This document shows positions 36,946-48,865 of a stretch of DNA of 64,000 bases, one piece after another. Source of the DNA: Onchocerca volvulus (lineage: Eukaryota > Nematoda > Chromadorea > Rhabditida > Onchocercidae); NCBI GenBank assembly GCA_000499405.2, contig HG738138.1:18763753-18827752 (forward strand), written 5' to 3'. Made by a program: the position numbers and the translations under genes. A model generated the notes under the pieces. That model did no database searches. It saw nothing but the letters and a program-made list of their open reading frames with translations, and was not told where the DNA came from. The first letter of the stretch is position 1. The number at the start of each line of letters is the position of its first letter.

Positions 36946-38305
36946 TTCCCTAAGATGTAGTAAACTGCATATAATGATATGATAAATATGTAATGTACTC
37001 TCATTTTAATGCTCGAATGTAATCAGTGGATTTGTCTCTGATTTTTTGTGTTAGAATCCACATTTTCATACTGATGTCTTTGCACTCAAATTTTTGAAAC
37101 TTTAAAATTCAAAATCTTTTCAGTAAAGAAATTTGCGATGTCTTCATTTTAATTTAAATTTGTATGGTGACTCTGTATTTACTTTAAAATTCATTTAATT
37201 TTTAAATTGCAAAATTCGAATTTTGAAAATTAATGAAGTTTTCCAGTCTCTTACTGTTATGTAGCACACTCTCAAAATTCTAATAGATTGAAATAAATTA
37301 CTTGTTCTTCTAATTTGTAATTCTCTATTAATTTTTATGCGGTCTTACTAGAGAAATCCTTGCATATCTATAATTCGTCATTGTCAAATTAATCATAATC
37401 TTTGAAGGTCTTTGAACTTTATAATCCCTTCCACTTTGTTTGTTGTGCTATTTTTATTCTCTCTTATTGTGAAAGGCATAAACATTTGTTATCAAACTTG
37501 CTTTTCTATTTCCTTCTTTTCAGTCATTTTGTATAAATGAAAATTCTGGATTCTTAACTGTATATTCATTGTAATACAATTCATTTAATGGCTAATCTTG
37601 ACAAAGTGACCAAGTTTTCACGAAATTTTTCTTTACACTATACTAAGTTCACTATAGTTTTATGACTGATTTTGTCTCAGTAAATTGGTATATAGTCAAA
37701 TTTTTCTTATAAAATCTGCAAACTGGTGTATGGTCAAGTTTTCCTTATATTAAAAATCTTAAATGAAATATATATTTCTGAAAATATCAAGCATTCATCT
37801 AATGTAATTAGACAAAAACGTCGATAATTTGATCGATAAATGAAAAAAATGAAATGATCTGAGGAGCTAAAACTCAAATTGCATTCGTTGGTTCAAAAAA
37901 CTGTTGCATCATGCATGTAATGTCATGCTAATTCGCCGGACATTTCGGGACGACTGTATTGTTCTTCAAAAACTATTGTGTTGTAGTCGAAGTTTATTGT
38001 GTTTTGCAAACTTGCACTAGAGATTACTTAGCTGAAATGACACAAATGTGCTGATTTAAATCAGACCTTTCAAGGCTCTGTTTCCTGCCATGAGCAAGAT
38101 CACATTTAGTCCAATTGTTGCGAGTGGACAATCGCTTTAAATAAAATCCTCTATTTGAGAAAAAATTGCATATCTGTCATCGACTATAGTTGATAATTAA
38201 AAGCAAGACTCAATTTGAATAATTAAATATCAGTTTTTTAATGGACAGATTTCACTCGCAGCCATAGCGACAAGTAGGAATTAAAGTACTTCATCTGTCC
38301 TGCAG
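36946..38305. other. RapGAP 3' UTR or terminal intron, otherwise empty
   Basis: Apart from the alternative last exon at its right end I see only AT-rich sequence, with repeated near-copies of the phrase GTATATAGTCAAATTTTTCTTAT and GTGTATGGTCAAGTTTTCCTTAT at 37689-37748. Confidence 0.5.
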
Positions 38306-38383
38306 AACGCCTCCAGTGATCTTGAACTACTTAAGAGAGATAATAATAGATTGTTGCGGAAAGCAACTAGTAATCACATATGA
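38306..38383 (+). CDS. sipa1l: Probable alternative last exon of the RapGAP gene (leucine-zipper tail)
   Basis: After acceptor GTCCTGCAG the frame reads NASSDLELLKRDNNRLLRK, then ATSNHI and a stop. If the preceding exon (starting 36862) is spliced at the internal donor ATG|GTGCCA after KYFEM, the join is in phase 0 and lengthens the coiled coil instead of ending at VPNVSL. Vertebrate SIPA1L proteins also end in a zipper with a similar ..LREDNLRLQ.. run, which favours this exon being the conserved C-terminus. Confidence 0.5.
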   Translation, partial: NASSDLELLKRDNNRLLRKATSNHI

Positions 38384-38656
38384 CATTAAGAACTACTAAT
38401 GAATTATTCAGTTGACAAATAAAGTTTTATTTTATTTTTGAATATACTATGACTTATATATGATACTTCTATTTTTGATTATATTTTATAGCTACTAAGA
38501 AACAGTGCATTTATTGATTCTTGCTTTGCAATCAAGAAACTGAGGCAAGAATCTCATCTCATATCGGAAGGAATTCCGGTTTAATGTATCACATTCATTT
38601 AAGTGAAATCGAAATTGAACTTTTCAAAATTTTAGCTAATTTATGGCGAATTTCGA

Positions 38657-38855
38657 TCATAAAATAGGAAGTGTTAAATCTCGTTCATGTTCATTTAGTG
38701 TTGCGTTTTCTATATTCTTCGAAATCTTTTGTAAACATTTTTCCTTATCGGTAAGATTATTCGATAATTTTTCATTCACTATATGACCTAATTCGTAATA
38801 CTTCACACATTTCACTTCAACTGATGTTTCCAATGAACGTTTTCTTTTCACTACT
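38657..38855 (-). CDS. Candidate terminal exon of an unrecognised Lys/Glu-rich protein
   Basis: The minus strand reads VVKRKRSLETSVEVKCVKYY, ELGHIVNEKLSNNLTDKEKC and LQKISKNIENATLNEHERDL, then TLPIL and a stop. Residue make-up is protein-like, but there is no ATG; an upstream exon would have to be spliced in at AAAAAG or GTAG. It faces away from the gene starting at 38895, which would make the pair head to head. Confidence 0.35.
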
Positions 38856-38894
38856 TTTTATACTCGATTCAAGCAGCTATACAAGAGCCGAGAA

Positions 38895-41289
38895 ATGGAG
38901 ACCACAACAATGCTGCCAGTAAGTATTGCTCACAAAGTTCTATGAAAAAAAGTGACTCTTGGCTGACAAACTTTTCGTCAAATTTTAAAACAATAGCACT
39001 GCCAAAAATTTCTTCTACAATCTTTTCTCATTTTAAAATTTCGCAATTTTGCAGCATTTTGCTAAATTTTCTGAAATTTAAGAAAAACTTCTTCACAAAT
39101 ATGCATGATTAGATACCATGTAGTCATAGTGTGTTCAAATAACTTGTCATGAAACATTAAGCGTGCATCTTTAATGGTTTTAGAAATGATACCCAATTCA
39201 GATACTTGTCATATTATATGGATATTCTTTTATTTGCCCTATAGGTAATATATGCTCATCTATATTACAATATTGAGAGGCGTAGAGAAATACTATATTC
39301 TTTCTTTGAAATTTACGTTTCGTTAATAAAACTTATATATAATAATGGATATGAATTTTTTTTTTTATGAAAAAAAAATTCATATTCTTTGTTATGTAAG
39401 AACAGCTTAAAATACTGCACTTGAAAGTAAAATAACATTTGCAGAAGCTACTTGGAAGAGATGGAAACATTAAATTCATAATTTGCATAAGAAAGGATTA
39501 TTTCTGGAAAAGTTTCGATATTTTAAGACTTAACTTTTTGCCCTGTAAATTATTTCCGAATTTCAGATGCATGTGCTGTATATGTAAAAGTATCTGTGAT
39601 CTCAGCAGAAACATTCAAGGTGAAAGCGATACTATTTCATCGTTCAAGAATTCGTTCTTTCAAAATCTTCCATCTTCCAAAATATCATCCATCGAATCAC
39701 AAACATTGAGTGATGTTGCCCAACCCACAATAGATGTAAAAGATAGTTTGATACCAATGATGCCGAATGATGAAAAAACCAATCCTGAAAAATCATTCTT
39801 AACCGACGATAAAATCAGTCATCCGCTAATTGTGGAGAAATTAGAATCATTACCAGCACCAGTTAATCATTTTGCTGTTGATAGAATTTTCCAGGAAAAC
39901 AACTTGCGGAGACCCATTTCTGGACAATGGACTGATGCATGGAATACTCCGACAATCCCAGTTCCTTCTACTACATTAGACTTTGATCAAGATTACGATG
40001 AAAGCAGAAATTATTTGTCCAACAATCAGGTCAGTGAAAAGAATATAGATACGGTGAATATTTCACCATCTGAATCCTGTGGTAATTCATGCAGTGAATT
40101 AGCAGACTCTTCTTACAATTTTTCTGAAATACAAACTGCAAAGCCCTGGCTAGTGGAACAGGATGAAGAGTTCAAAAAACCAGAAAAACAAGATAAGGAA
40201 AACTACTACGATGAAGTAGAAGATGAACGAAATGGTCATATTGCCTTTTCACCGTATTCTCGCCTGAAAAAGCTGCAAAATACTTTTATGGATATCATTC
40301 CAAAGAAACCTTGTGAGCTTTGCGACATTAGCTATATTCAAAAGAAAGAATCATTAGAACAAGAGAACGAGATGATATCTTTTGCTGGAAAGAGTAATTT
40401 TCAAGGAACAGATATCATGAAGTCAAAATCTAAGTTGCATATTGCTGATAATATTGATAATATTAACTTCAAACAGGTAAACAAATCCAGCAACAGTAAT
40501 CTTCGAATTAATTTCCTTAGCACTGCTGAAAATCAAAAAGCACAGAATTTAAAGAAGCCACAGCTTCAAGGACATCATAAAACTAATGGTCCATTCAAGA
40601 AAATTATATTTCGTCCATTAAATCGCAACTTGCTTCGAACAAATCCAATGACGAAAAAGTCAAAAGAACTCGATCAGCTTAATATATCGCCGTTCTCTTC
40701 TTTAAAGTTTAGGAAAAAACTCGGCGATGAAACCACGAAATTTTTGGTGAAATCATTCAAACTAATGAGAGTGCAAGCGCCAAAAAACAACATCACTGAT
40801 GCAGTATTAAGTACTCCAGTACCGATGAAGAAAACCTCTCTCGAAGATGGTATAATAGAATCTTTGACAGATTCTATTGGAATACAGAATTTGACACTGA
40901 AATCTTTTGGTAAGCAGAGGAATATGTTGGATCAAGTTGCACACAAATTCTTAAAATTACAGCGAAAGATGGTGAACAACACTGTAAAAAAGGCTGGTGA
41001 TTTACAATTTTCAAATATAAGAAGGAAGCCTAGACGGAAAGAGCTTATCGATCGCTTTCTTCCCTTTATACAAAAGCCTGAAAATGAGAATATGCCGGGG
41101 AAATTCCGCAACATCTTATTATTCGAATTACAACGCGACATTTGGTCTAATATTTCCAATAGATCTCGAAAGTCATCACGAAAGGAAAAGTTAAAGAAAC
41201 TTTCTGAAGTATTGATAACACCAATACCAATACAAAATACTATGCTCAATCGATTTATCCAGCAACACATTTTGGTAAAAAAAGATTAA
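38895..41289 (+). CDS. Uncharacterised 622-residue Ser/Lys-rich protein with one giant exon
   Basis: Exon 1 (38895-38918, eight codons, METTTMLP, donor GTAAGT) joins in phase 0 to exon 2 (39445-41289, 614 residues). Exon 2 is unusual here: 1845 bases without an intron. The protein is rich in Ser, Lys, Asn and acidic residues with few hydrophobic blocks, so it is probably largely disordered. There is no signal peptide or membrane segment. Near residues 465-485 and 590-610 a short motif repeats: AVLSTPVPMKKTSLEDGIIE and EVLITPIPIQNTMLNRFIQQ. The C-terminal third is basic (DLQFSNIRRKPRRKELIDRF). The first 40 residues of exon 2 are hydrophobic and may be mis-assigned intron; a second acceptor at 39566 is out of phase with exon 1. 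No family recognised; probably restricted to filariae or nematodes. Confidence 0.65.
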
Positions 41290-42236
41290 ATCGAAACGAC
41301 TGATTCGAACAAAGAAAGCAAAACTATTTTATATGAATGTTGTCAGACCGAATTAAATGCCTATTTTAGATCTGTTGTGAAATTTTTCAAGAATCAACAC
41401 TGCTGCATCAAAAATGCTCGGTGACTGAATCATTTCACATTTATTGATTTTCCAAGTTTGTATTATATTTAGGAGTCAATTCCGCTAGTAAATACGCATA
41501 ATCTTCCTTTTTAATGTTTTGCATACTTTTTTTTTTCTTGCATCTGTTTTTAGTAAATTGTATTTTTGAGTGTTTGTAAACAGCACATTAAATTTGTATT
41601 CTCGTCGAAACTTTTCTTATTATGTTACATAGTAATGGCTTTATTGATATCTCAACTTGCTTGATGAAATCAATTTAATAGAAAGTAACGATACGAATCG
41701 TAATACAGACCTCTTCTAATCCATTTTTTTCACTTTTAAAAGAATTACTTTTTACAAGATTTGCTATATAACCGGGAAAGGATCAAGTTCCATCTAAATG
41801 ATCGGATACGCCATTGAGTTTTTTTTTTTTTTTTGGTTTTTAACAAAAGGAATAATTGCAAGGCGAGGAACTGATTAATAAATTTGACATCGAATGAAAA
41901 GAATAAGCATAATGAAGTGCTGAATTTCATTCCTCAGACATTGGCTTCGATTCTTGATGAAAACCGCAAAATATTTCATCATGCATGAATTCTTCGGAGT
42001 TCAATGGATATGAAAAATATTTATTCAAATCGGATATTAGGAAGACATAAAAAATATTATTTTTTCCTTGCGTAAAAAAGTTGATGAGTAATAAATCAGA
42101 AAGAAGGACGGGGGAAAAAAGACATTAAAGAAAAGGGAGAGATGCAGATTATTTGGCGATCACTATGATGTCTTCAAGAATGCGAAAAACCGCCGTCGAC
42201 ATGGTGCCATATTCGCCAGGCAAAGTTTAAAACTGC
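41290..42236. other. Intergenic sequence
   Basis: No supported exon. It contains a 15-base T-run at 41820 and the 3' flank of the small secreted-peptide gene on the minus strand. Confidence 0.5.
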
Positions 42237-42655
42237 TCATTTACCACAACCACCACAACAGCAGCAATTGCCCCTATAATGCATTTCATTGTTGCTGATA
42301 TATTTATGATTTCATATCAGTAACTTTTAGATGGTTATTTCTTAACTCTGAATATGCGAAAAACAGGAGTCAATAATAGAGAGGATATCGGACAGAATTA
42401 GCGAATATCGAAAGATCATCATCATGACCGAAAAGTTAAAACTGGTGCCCGATGGAAGTCATCGATACATTGAACTACTTGGTGCCGCTGATCGGAAATG
42501 TGTTGAGATATTTGAACGTTGAGAAAAAGTTAAAGACGTGAAAGAGTAAAAGAAGAGACGTACCCGCCGCCAAAAAAGATTGCTTGAGTACTTGCAATCG
42601 CAAAAATTAGTAAAATGAGTACGTATCGAACATCGAACATATCGGATAGTGCCAT
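42237..42655 (-). CDS. Tiny secreted Cys/Gly-rich peptide A (42 residues)
   Basis: Exon 1 (42655-42564) encodes MALSDMFDVR and the hydrophobic core YVLILLIFAIASTQA, with a signal-peptidase-like site after STQA, then IFFGG. A GTACGT donor, a 290-bp intron and acceptor TTATAG lead to exon 2 (42273-42237), which gives GGNCCCCGGCGK and a stop. The phase-2 join restores Gly. The mature peptide would be only about 17 residues: IFFGG, then four Cys in a row and CGK. Exon layout, intron position, the IFFGG box and the N-Cys run are all shared with the paralogue at 47873-48259 on the same strand. The family is not recognised. Confidence 0.72.
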
Positions 42656-45631
42656 TTCTTGTTGCTAAAAACAAATTGTGATGACGGATTCGTAATGTGA
42701 ATTTCTGATTCCACAGGTAGCACATTTAAAGAGAAAGTGTATAGGTGTATTCAATAAATCCCACCCCAGAATCCGCTGATAATTACTGCTAATACAGTCA
42801 GTATTCAATAAAAAGGTGGATCTTTCCATCCGATTTCTAGGGCTGATTATTTGTCATGGGATAAAGGGAACTATTATACTGATTTCACTAAATCTTTTAA
42901 CTGAAAATACCCATGTTAAGCAGCATATTGAATTTCTCGAAGAATGTCGACGTTGCAGTACTCTTTCAACTCCATATTATTTTAACTCACATTTCACTTC
43001 AGAGATTTTTGAGAATTTATCATTAAAGCAAATCATTCATATAAAAATTTGAGATTTTATGCAAAGAATTTAAAAAAAATATGAAATTTCCGTAAATGCG
43101 ATATTGAGATTCTTATTTTCACGGCATTCGTTCCTAATTTAATCTCACAAAATAAGAACCGAATTGCCAAGAACATTTGAGATCTACTCTTCTTTTTCTG
43201 TCCCTCTAATCATAAATCAAAGTTTAGGGAAATTTTTTCACTATGATTAGCCAGCAGGTATCTGAAAAATAATTCTTTTTTTTTTTTCTTTTTTCAAGAA
43301 CTTTTTGTACTCCATTCTCAATGTAATTCACTGCAATCATTAGCTTGAAGAAGAGACAATTTCTGCGTGCAGCACATCTTCAGTAAATTTAGCAAAGTTT
43401 TTTTGACAACCTTACATAATGAAGCCAAAAAGAAAGATCAGTTGAAAAATGGCTATCATCAGATTTTTTTTTATAGTGCAGAAGTAGTCACATTCAGAAT
43501 GACTTTTGAGTTCATGAACTGCTGTTTTAATAATGTAAGAGCTAATAACAATACTTTGTTAATTGAAATAAAACCTCATCAGAACATAGTCTTCTTCACT
43601 CAATATCCATCGATTTCTGTAGACAGATAGATAACAATTGTGTTTATACTTGAAACTCACATATATATGCCTCAATCTTGTAGTTAAATCACGAAGAAGA
43701 TCTAGAATTTAAGTTCGATTTTTTCATTCCATTTTTATCCTTTTATTTGCAATCTCTGTTCAGATAATTAATGATAACAGATCGTGACCGTTTGGTGACA
43801 TAAAGAATTATCCGCGTAAAAGTTTAGCCAGTTATTTTCGATATTTTTTTATCATCATTTCTTTCTCTCGATCACCAGAAACAAAAATTAGGAATAATAA
43901 TCGAATACCACTCTTTTTCTGCCGCTACGAATTCTATATATTAACTTTATAAAGCCAGAAAGATAAAATAATGTCGGATCTAGCAATCATTTTCAAATGG
44001 AGAAAAAACACACTGAACAAATATTCTCTCTCACACCCTATTTTAATATCTCAAAACGTTTTAATGACATCTTAAAAAGGTGAAGGAGTATAATAATTGT
44101 TTGATTAAAATCAGTGAAATATCAAATTTTGAAATTTAAATATGAAAAAAATTAAGTGGAATGGGAGAACTTGTGAAATAATTACGAAATATCCTGCAAG
44201 AATAAACGGCCCCATTTCAAGCATATTCTATTGGCTGTTGTTTGAAATAATAATGAAAAGAAGAAGGATGAATACATTCTATAGGGGTGAATATAAATGA
44301 ATCAAAAAAGTTATGACATAAGATGGAATTAATTAAACTTTGTTCTCCGACTATAGCTCTTACGTCCTTTGAAATATTTTAATTTCCTACTTGAAAGGAC
44401 TAGGGAAGAACCAAAAAGAATATATCACCTCATTACACAGAAAAGAAATCGAATAATCAAGGACAAAAGATGACTACAGTAGATTAAGCTGAAATTAAAA
44501 TATTTAAATTCGAATTAATCCAAATTGTTTTTAATTGTTTAGAGAGCAAAAAATTGTCATCCGATTTGAAAAAGTGCTATCATGTGAGAAAAATAAGCTA
44601 CTGTCTCATTAATGTGAAAAATTACTGGATGAATATAACTTAAAATGCGATTGTATTACTTGAACTGGAAGCCAGAAGTATCATTTGAAATTCAAAACTG
44701 CCAAGTTTGGTTTAAAGAAACTTGAAACTCGAAGTAAACTCTGATTATCCCGAAGTATACTTTCTTATAATCGCTTTTTACTACAATATAGTAAAGCCGT
44801 TGCAAAAATGGTAATCTATATGCATTTTGTATCTGGTTCGATGAAATGTTTTCACAGTAATTGTTAGTATTGCATTGCTGATATTCGAAGTTTTCTTTAG
44901 TCATTCGAAATATCCTTTTCCGTTTTGTTTTTCAAATTATAATATTCGCCTGTCTAATGATGCATAACATTCTGCTGCTCTCAATACTCCTCGAAACACA
45001 GAGTTACTTTCTTCTTATTTCGAAAGTTATTGAAATTTAGAATTGCTCAGACATTATAAAAAAATACCTCTGATATTCTGAAACTCTTTTCCCTTTTTTG
45101 AAACATATTTATGCAACTGAATGTTAGGAATGGAAATGTAACTGAAATTTCTGTCTTGAATTATAAAATACTTGAGATAATTTTCATGCAGTGGTATATG
45201 GAAAATCTCTTTTAACTGTTTCAGCTTATTTTCATTTCAAATTGGAAATACATATTTTATATATGAAGAAAGAACAGTGGATAAAGAACAAGTGAAAATC
45301 TCTGAAAGGTTAAAAAGATCAGATTCAAGATGGAAATTTTCACTTCAACTTTAAAAATCATTTCAGCTATAACACTGCTTTATTTGAAAATGTATTTCTC
45401 ACAGTAATTTTACCGGCAAAATATAAAGTTAAATCTAAGCAATTAGAAGCCTTAAGAAATGTCCAACACCCTAAAATTCTGAGCAATTCACCATTGCCAA
45501 ATACACCGTTATTAATGATACACCTTTAATACATTTTATCAATTCGGGATTACTCCTACTAGTACGCTAAAACTAACAAGCTCAGATTTTTAATGCTAAT
45601 ATCATTGAAAGCGATTATAATAACTTCCAAA
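42656..45631. other. Intergenic sequence
   Basis: Includes the likely promoter of the minus-strand secreted-peptide gene immediately to the right of 42655. Otherwise AT-rich with short open frames and no splice-supported exon. Confidence 0.5.
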
Positions 45632-45840
45632 CGTTTACTCAACGTTTGGTTCATCCCACAGTTCCAGTTCTGCCTACCAAAAAAGGACCAACTTGAAAGA
45701 CCCATCCAACGTCTATGCTTCATTCAAGCGAGACGTCATACTCATTAAAAGTTTGAGAATAAGTTGACGTTTCATCTCACAATTCCTCTAATCATTGCTT
45801 TACCGAATATAGCAGCTTCATTACGTATTACAGCTATAAA
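45632..45840 (+). repeat. Dispersed repeat copy 2 (partner at 10.45-10.78 kb)
   Basis: Matches the reverse complement of 10451-10680 block by block, from ACTCAACGTTTGGTTCATC to TTCATTACGTAT, with small deletions and about one difference in five bases. The copies lie in opposite orientation 35 kb apart. Confidence 0.75.
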
Positions 45841-46284
45841 ATGATTGAATTAGCTTCTCTTATAGACAAAAACTTTTTTTTAAAACCAGTGAAATAACTT
45901 TTGCATTAACTTTCGTTTAATTTAATAGACTGATTAAGACTCAATTGTGTTTCAATGGACAAAGGATTTGATTATTCTGTGATACGCATTTAATTCGTGA
46001 AACTGTGAAACGAAGAAAAGAGGAAAGGCGAAGACATCCGCGGAAAAAGTTTAAGTTTAGTACGATATGAGAATGGAAAGTTGAAGGAAGAATATATATC
46101 TCTCATTTCAACACTCCTGACTTTGAAAAATGAAAATGGAACTTACTACAGCAAATTTACATCAATGTATCATTTCGCAATGAACGAAAATATATAATTT
46201 AATTGAATCTCTTCTATCTGTAAATTCATTCTATAATATTTTTATCTGTATCATGGGGTGAAAGGTAAAGAAAAGTAGGTATAT

Positions 46285-46410
46285 CTATAAAAAACACGCG
46301 CCTATTCGAACGCAACGTTGCACCAAATTTTCAAAACAATCGGTGAAGAACCTGTAAAGATATGTCGGGAGTAACAACGAACATTTATATTTTTATTTAT
46401 ATAGATTTTC
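46285..46410 (+). repeat. Second copy of the dispersed tail repeat seen at 4.3-4.5 kb
   Basis: Shares CGAACGCAACGTTGCACCAAA, TTTTCAAAACAATCGGTGAAG-like blocks and AACGAACATTTATATTTTTAT with the reverse complement of 4340-4440. It lacks the terminal GGGTACAGCTAGT motif, ending instead in TTTATATAGATTT. Confidence 0.6.
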
Positions 46411-47872
46411 GCTCATCAGAGAAATTTTCCAGCACTTATTCGGTGCGACGGAATGTCCATTTACTTTATTTTCTCTTGCAGGAATATTGATAACCCGAAT
46501 TTCAATTTCTTTAATAAACTTTTACTGTGATTGTAACAATTACGAATAAAGCATCAAAAATCGACTGGTCTGTTATTGATCACTTAGGTTAGAGAAATAA
46601 GTATCCCAAGAGGATTAAAACATGAATTAATTCGAAACGAAATCTTCTAAAAGAGATACTATTTCCATTAAGACTTTAAAGATTATTTTAAATTTAGAAA
46701 CTTCCTATAGATGAATTTCCTAATTGATTATGTCCTGAAAACTATCAAGTTGAAAATGAATAATGAGAAAATATAATAAATAAATTCCTCATCGAAAAAA
46801 TTCACAAAATGCAATATCAATTATACTTATTCATTGAATCTGTCTTAAAATTTCTGGAAAATTTTATAAAGAAATAGCAATTAACAAAGAAAATAACAGA
46901 ATGAAGAGTGAGAAAGTGTGATAAATAAATTTTAGAAATTATTCTGTACTCTGATAAGGAGAAAATTATTAAAAGTTGAAAGAGTCTTTTTCTATATCAA
47001 TTGTATGTTACTCGAAAACTTTGCTTTCCTCAATTGGGGATTAGAAGTTCCTTAATCTATGCTTAATTCGATCGTTCCAGAATCCCGGATAAATCAATTT
47101 AGACCTCAGTTTGCTACAAAAATCGTAAATCAGCAAAATATAGGAAACACTAATTAGCAATGAGTATCATAATTATATTTCATTTTATTAATCAAAAAGT
47201 TAACAATTTTCAAATGATGCAATTTCATTTACTTATACATTATTTTATTTTAATCCGCTGTTATAAAAACAAAAGTTGCTGCAGGATCAGATGCATATAA
47301 AGAAACCCAAACTTATCTGAACCAAAAAGTAAAAAAAAAAAAAAATTTTTTTAATAAAATTTGAAAGAGTCGAATGGATATGCAGCAATGATTTGCTCGT
47401 TCGATTATAAGTTGAATGCAAGGTTAAGAAAAATGGTACCTCCAAAAACTATTTTTCTGAAAAGAAAATTTTACACTGCTGCAAGAATAATACATATTTG
47501 GCTTCTGAATGTAGATTTTAAGAGGAATGATGTTATAAATGTTTCAAAACGAAAACTATTTCAATTTTCAGGAGAGAGATAAACAAAAATGATACATGTA
47601 AATTAGACAGAAATAACGATGGCCTAAAGGATTACCAGCCGTAGACATGGACACAAACTGGAAAAGCTGAAGAGGAATCATTTTATTTTTTGTCTGATTT
47701 TCGCGATGCCCTCAATTCCATCACTTTTGGTGATCAGTTGAGATGTAATGAGGGACAACAATCGAATTTCATATGTACTGCGAGTCGATGCAGTATTAAG
47801 CGCCTTTTTTGTAAAAAACGGTGGAGAGCCCATAAATAAAGGTAAAAAATTTCCTGCTTCATCGTTTTTTTC
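46411..47872. other. Intergenic sequence
   Basis: AT-rich with short frames only. A Lys-rich plus-strand frame at 47361-47582 shows no splice signals. Confidence 0.5.
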
Positions 47873-48040
47873 CTACATCTTCATCGTTTCGAATATCTCA
47901 AATGCCTTCTCTCCTTTACTGTCTCCTTTGCCGTAATTAACACCGCTTCCAACATTCGATAAACCGATTTTCGAGTTGCTACCACCATTTCCTCCTCCAC
48001 ATCCTCCACCATTTCCTCCTCCACATCCACCACTTCCTCC

Positions 48041-48073
<33 letters not shown>

Positions 48074-48259
48074 GCAATTACTGCAAGTGAATTTCGAATG
48101 CTTGAGAAATCTGAACAAACTTATTCTATTGGATGGAACTTTAGTAAAGTGAACATCTTACCTTCCACCGAAAAAAATTGCTCTTATATGATGCATGATA
48201 GCAAAAAGAATCAGCAATCGACTGAAGTGGAGTTGTGGAATGAACGCCAGGCATTTCAT
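47873..48259 (-). CDS. Secreted Cys/Gly-rich peptide B (101 residues), paralogue of peptide A
   Basis: Exon 1 (48259-48162) reads MKCLAFIPQLHFSR, the hydrophobic LLILFAIMHHIRA and IFFGG; donor GTAAGA. Exon 2 (48080-47873) starts after TTGCAG and the join restores Ser. It gives an Asn followed by 12 consecutive Cys, then a Gly-rich block with CGGGNGGGCGGGN, then a polar tail (GEKAFEIFETMKM). The 81-bp intron sits at exactly the same codon position and phase as in peptide A. The Cys run is coded by TGC/TGT alternation, which on the plus strand appears as a GCA/ACA (CAG/CAA-type) trinucleotide array; the Gly block appears there as CCT/CCA repeats. A pure microsatellite explanation is possible for the run itself but not for the shared signal exon and IFFGG box. 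Confidence 0.72.
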
Positions 48260-48865
48260 ATAGGACACCTTTCTTTTTCCTAGAAATGAAATCTTGAAAT
48301 GTAGAACTGATTCTATTCTATGTTAATGATATGCATGTCGTCAGTGTTACTGCATCTTTCGCGTAAAATCAATCTGCATATGAAACAATTCTAATTCAGT
48401 TTTTAACACGACTAACTTTTATGTTTTACTTCATAAAATCCACAATTAATTAAAAAAAGTCAAGCATATAAAATTGAAGACAGAGATGTTCGATCGCTCG
48501 CATTCTTCTCTATAATTCAGTGAAATAAATATTTTTAACTAATTTCATGCTTAATCAGTTTGCAAATGATGAAAGGACTGGATTGGCATGGATTTAAAAT
48601 AATTCATCGATCGACCATTTGTGTTCTTTCGTAGTGTGTCACCAAAAAGTGAAAATTTTTGTGGAAGAGAGGGAAACTTTTCTAGTTTATACAGCGCAAA
48701 AATAAGGACACCTTTACGAAACAACTCTAAAAATATCCCACCCGCTACAGTATTCTTCCTTTCATTCTTAAATTAGCACTTATGATTTTATTTCTTATTG
48801 TTTAACCACACATTTTGTTCAAACATTAAAATAACGAAGTTACTTTTACTGCTAGTGATATCTTT
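48260..48865. other. Intergenic sequence
   Basis: Presumed promoter region of peptide B. No other exon supported. Confidence 0.5.
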
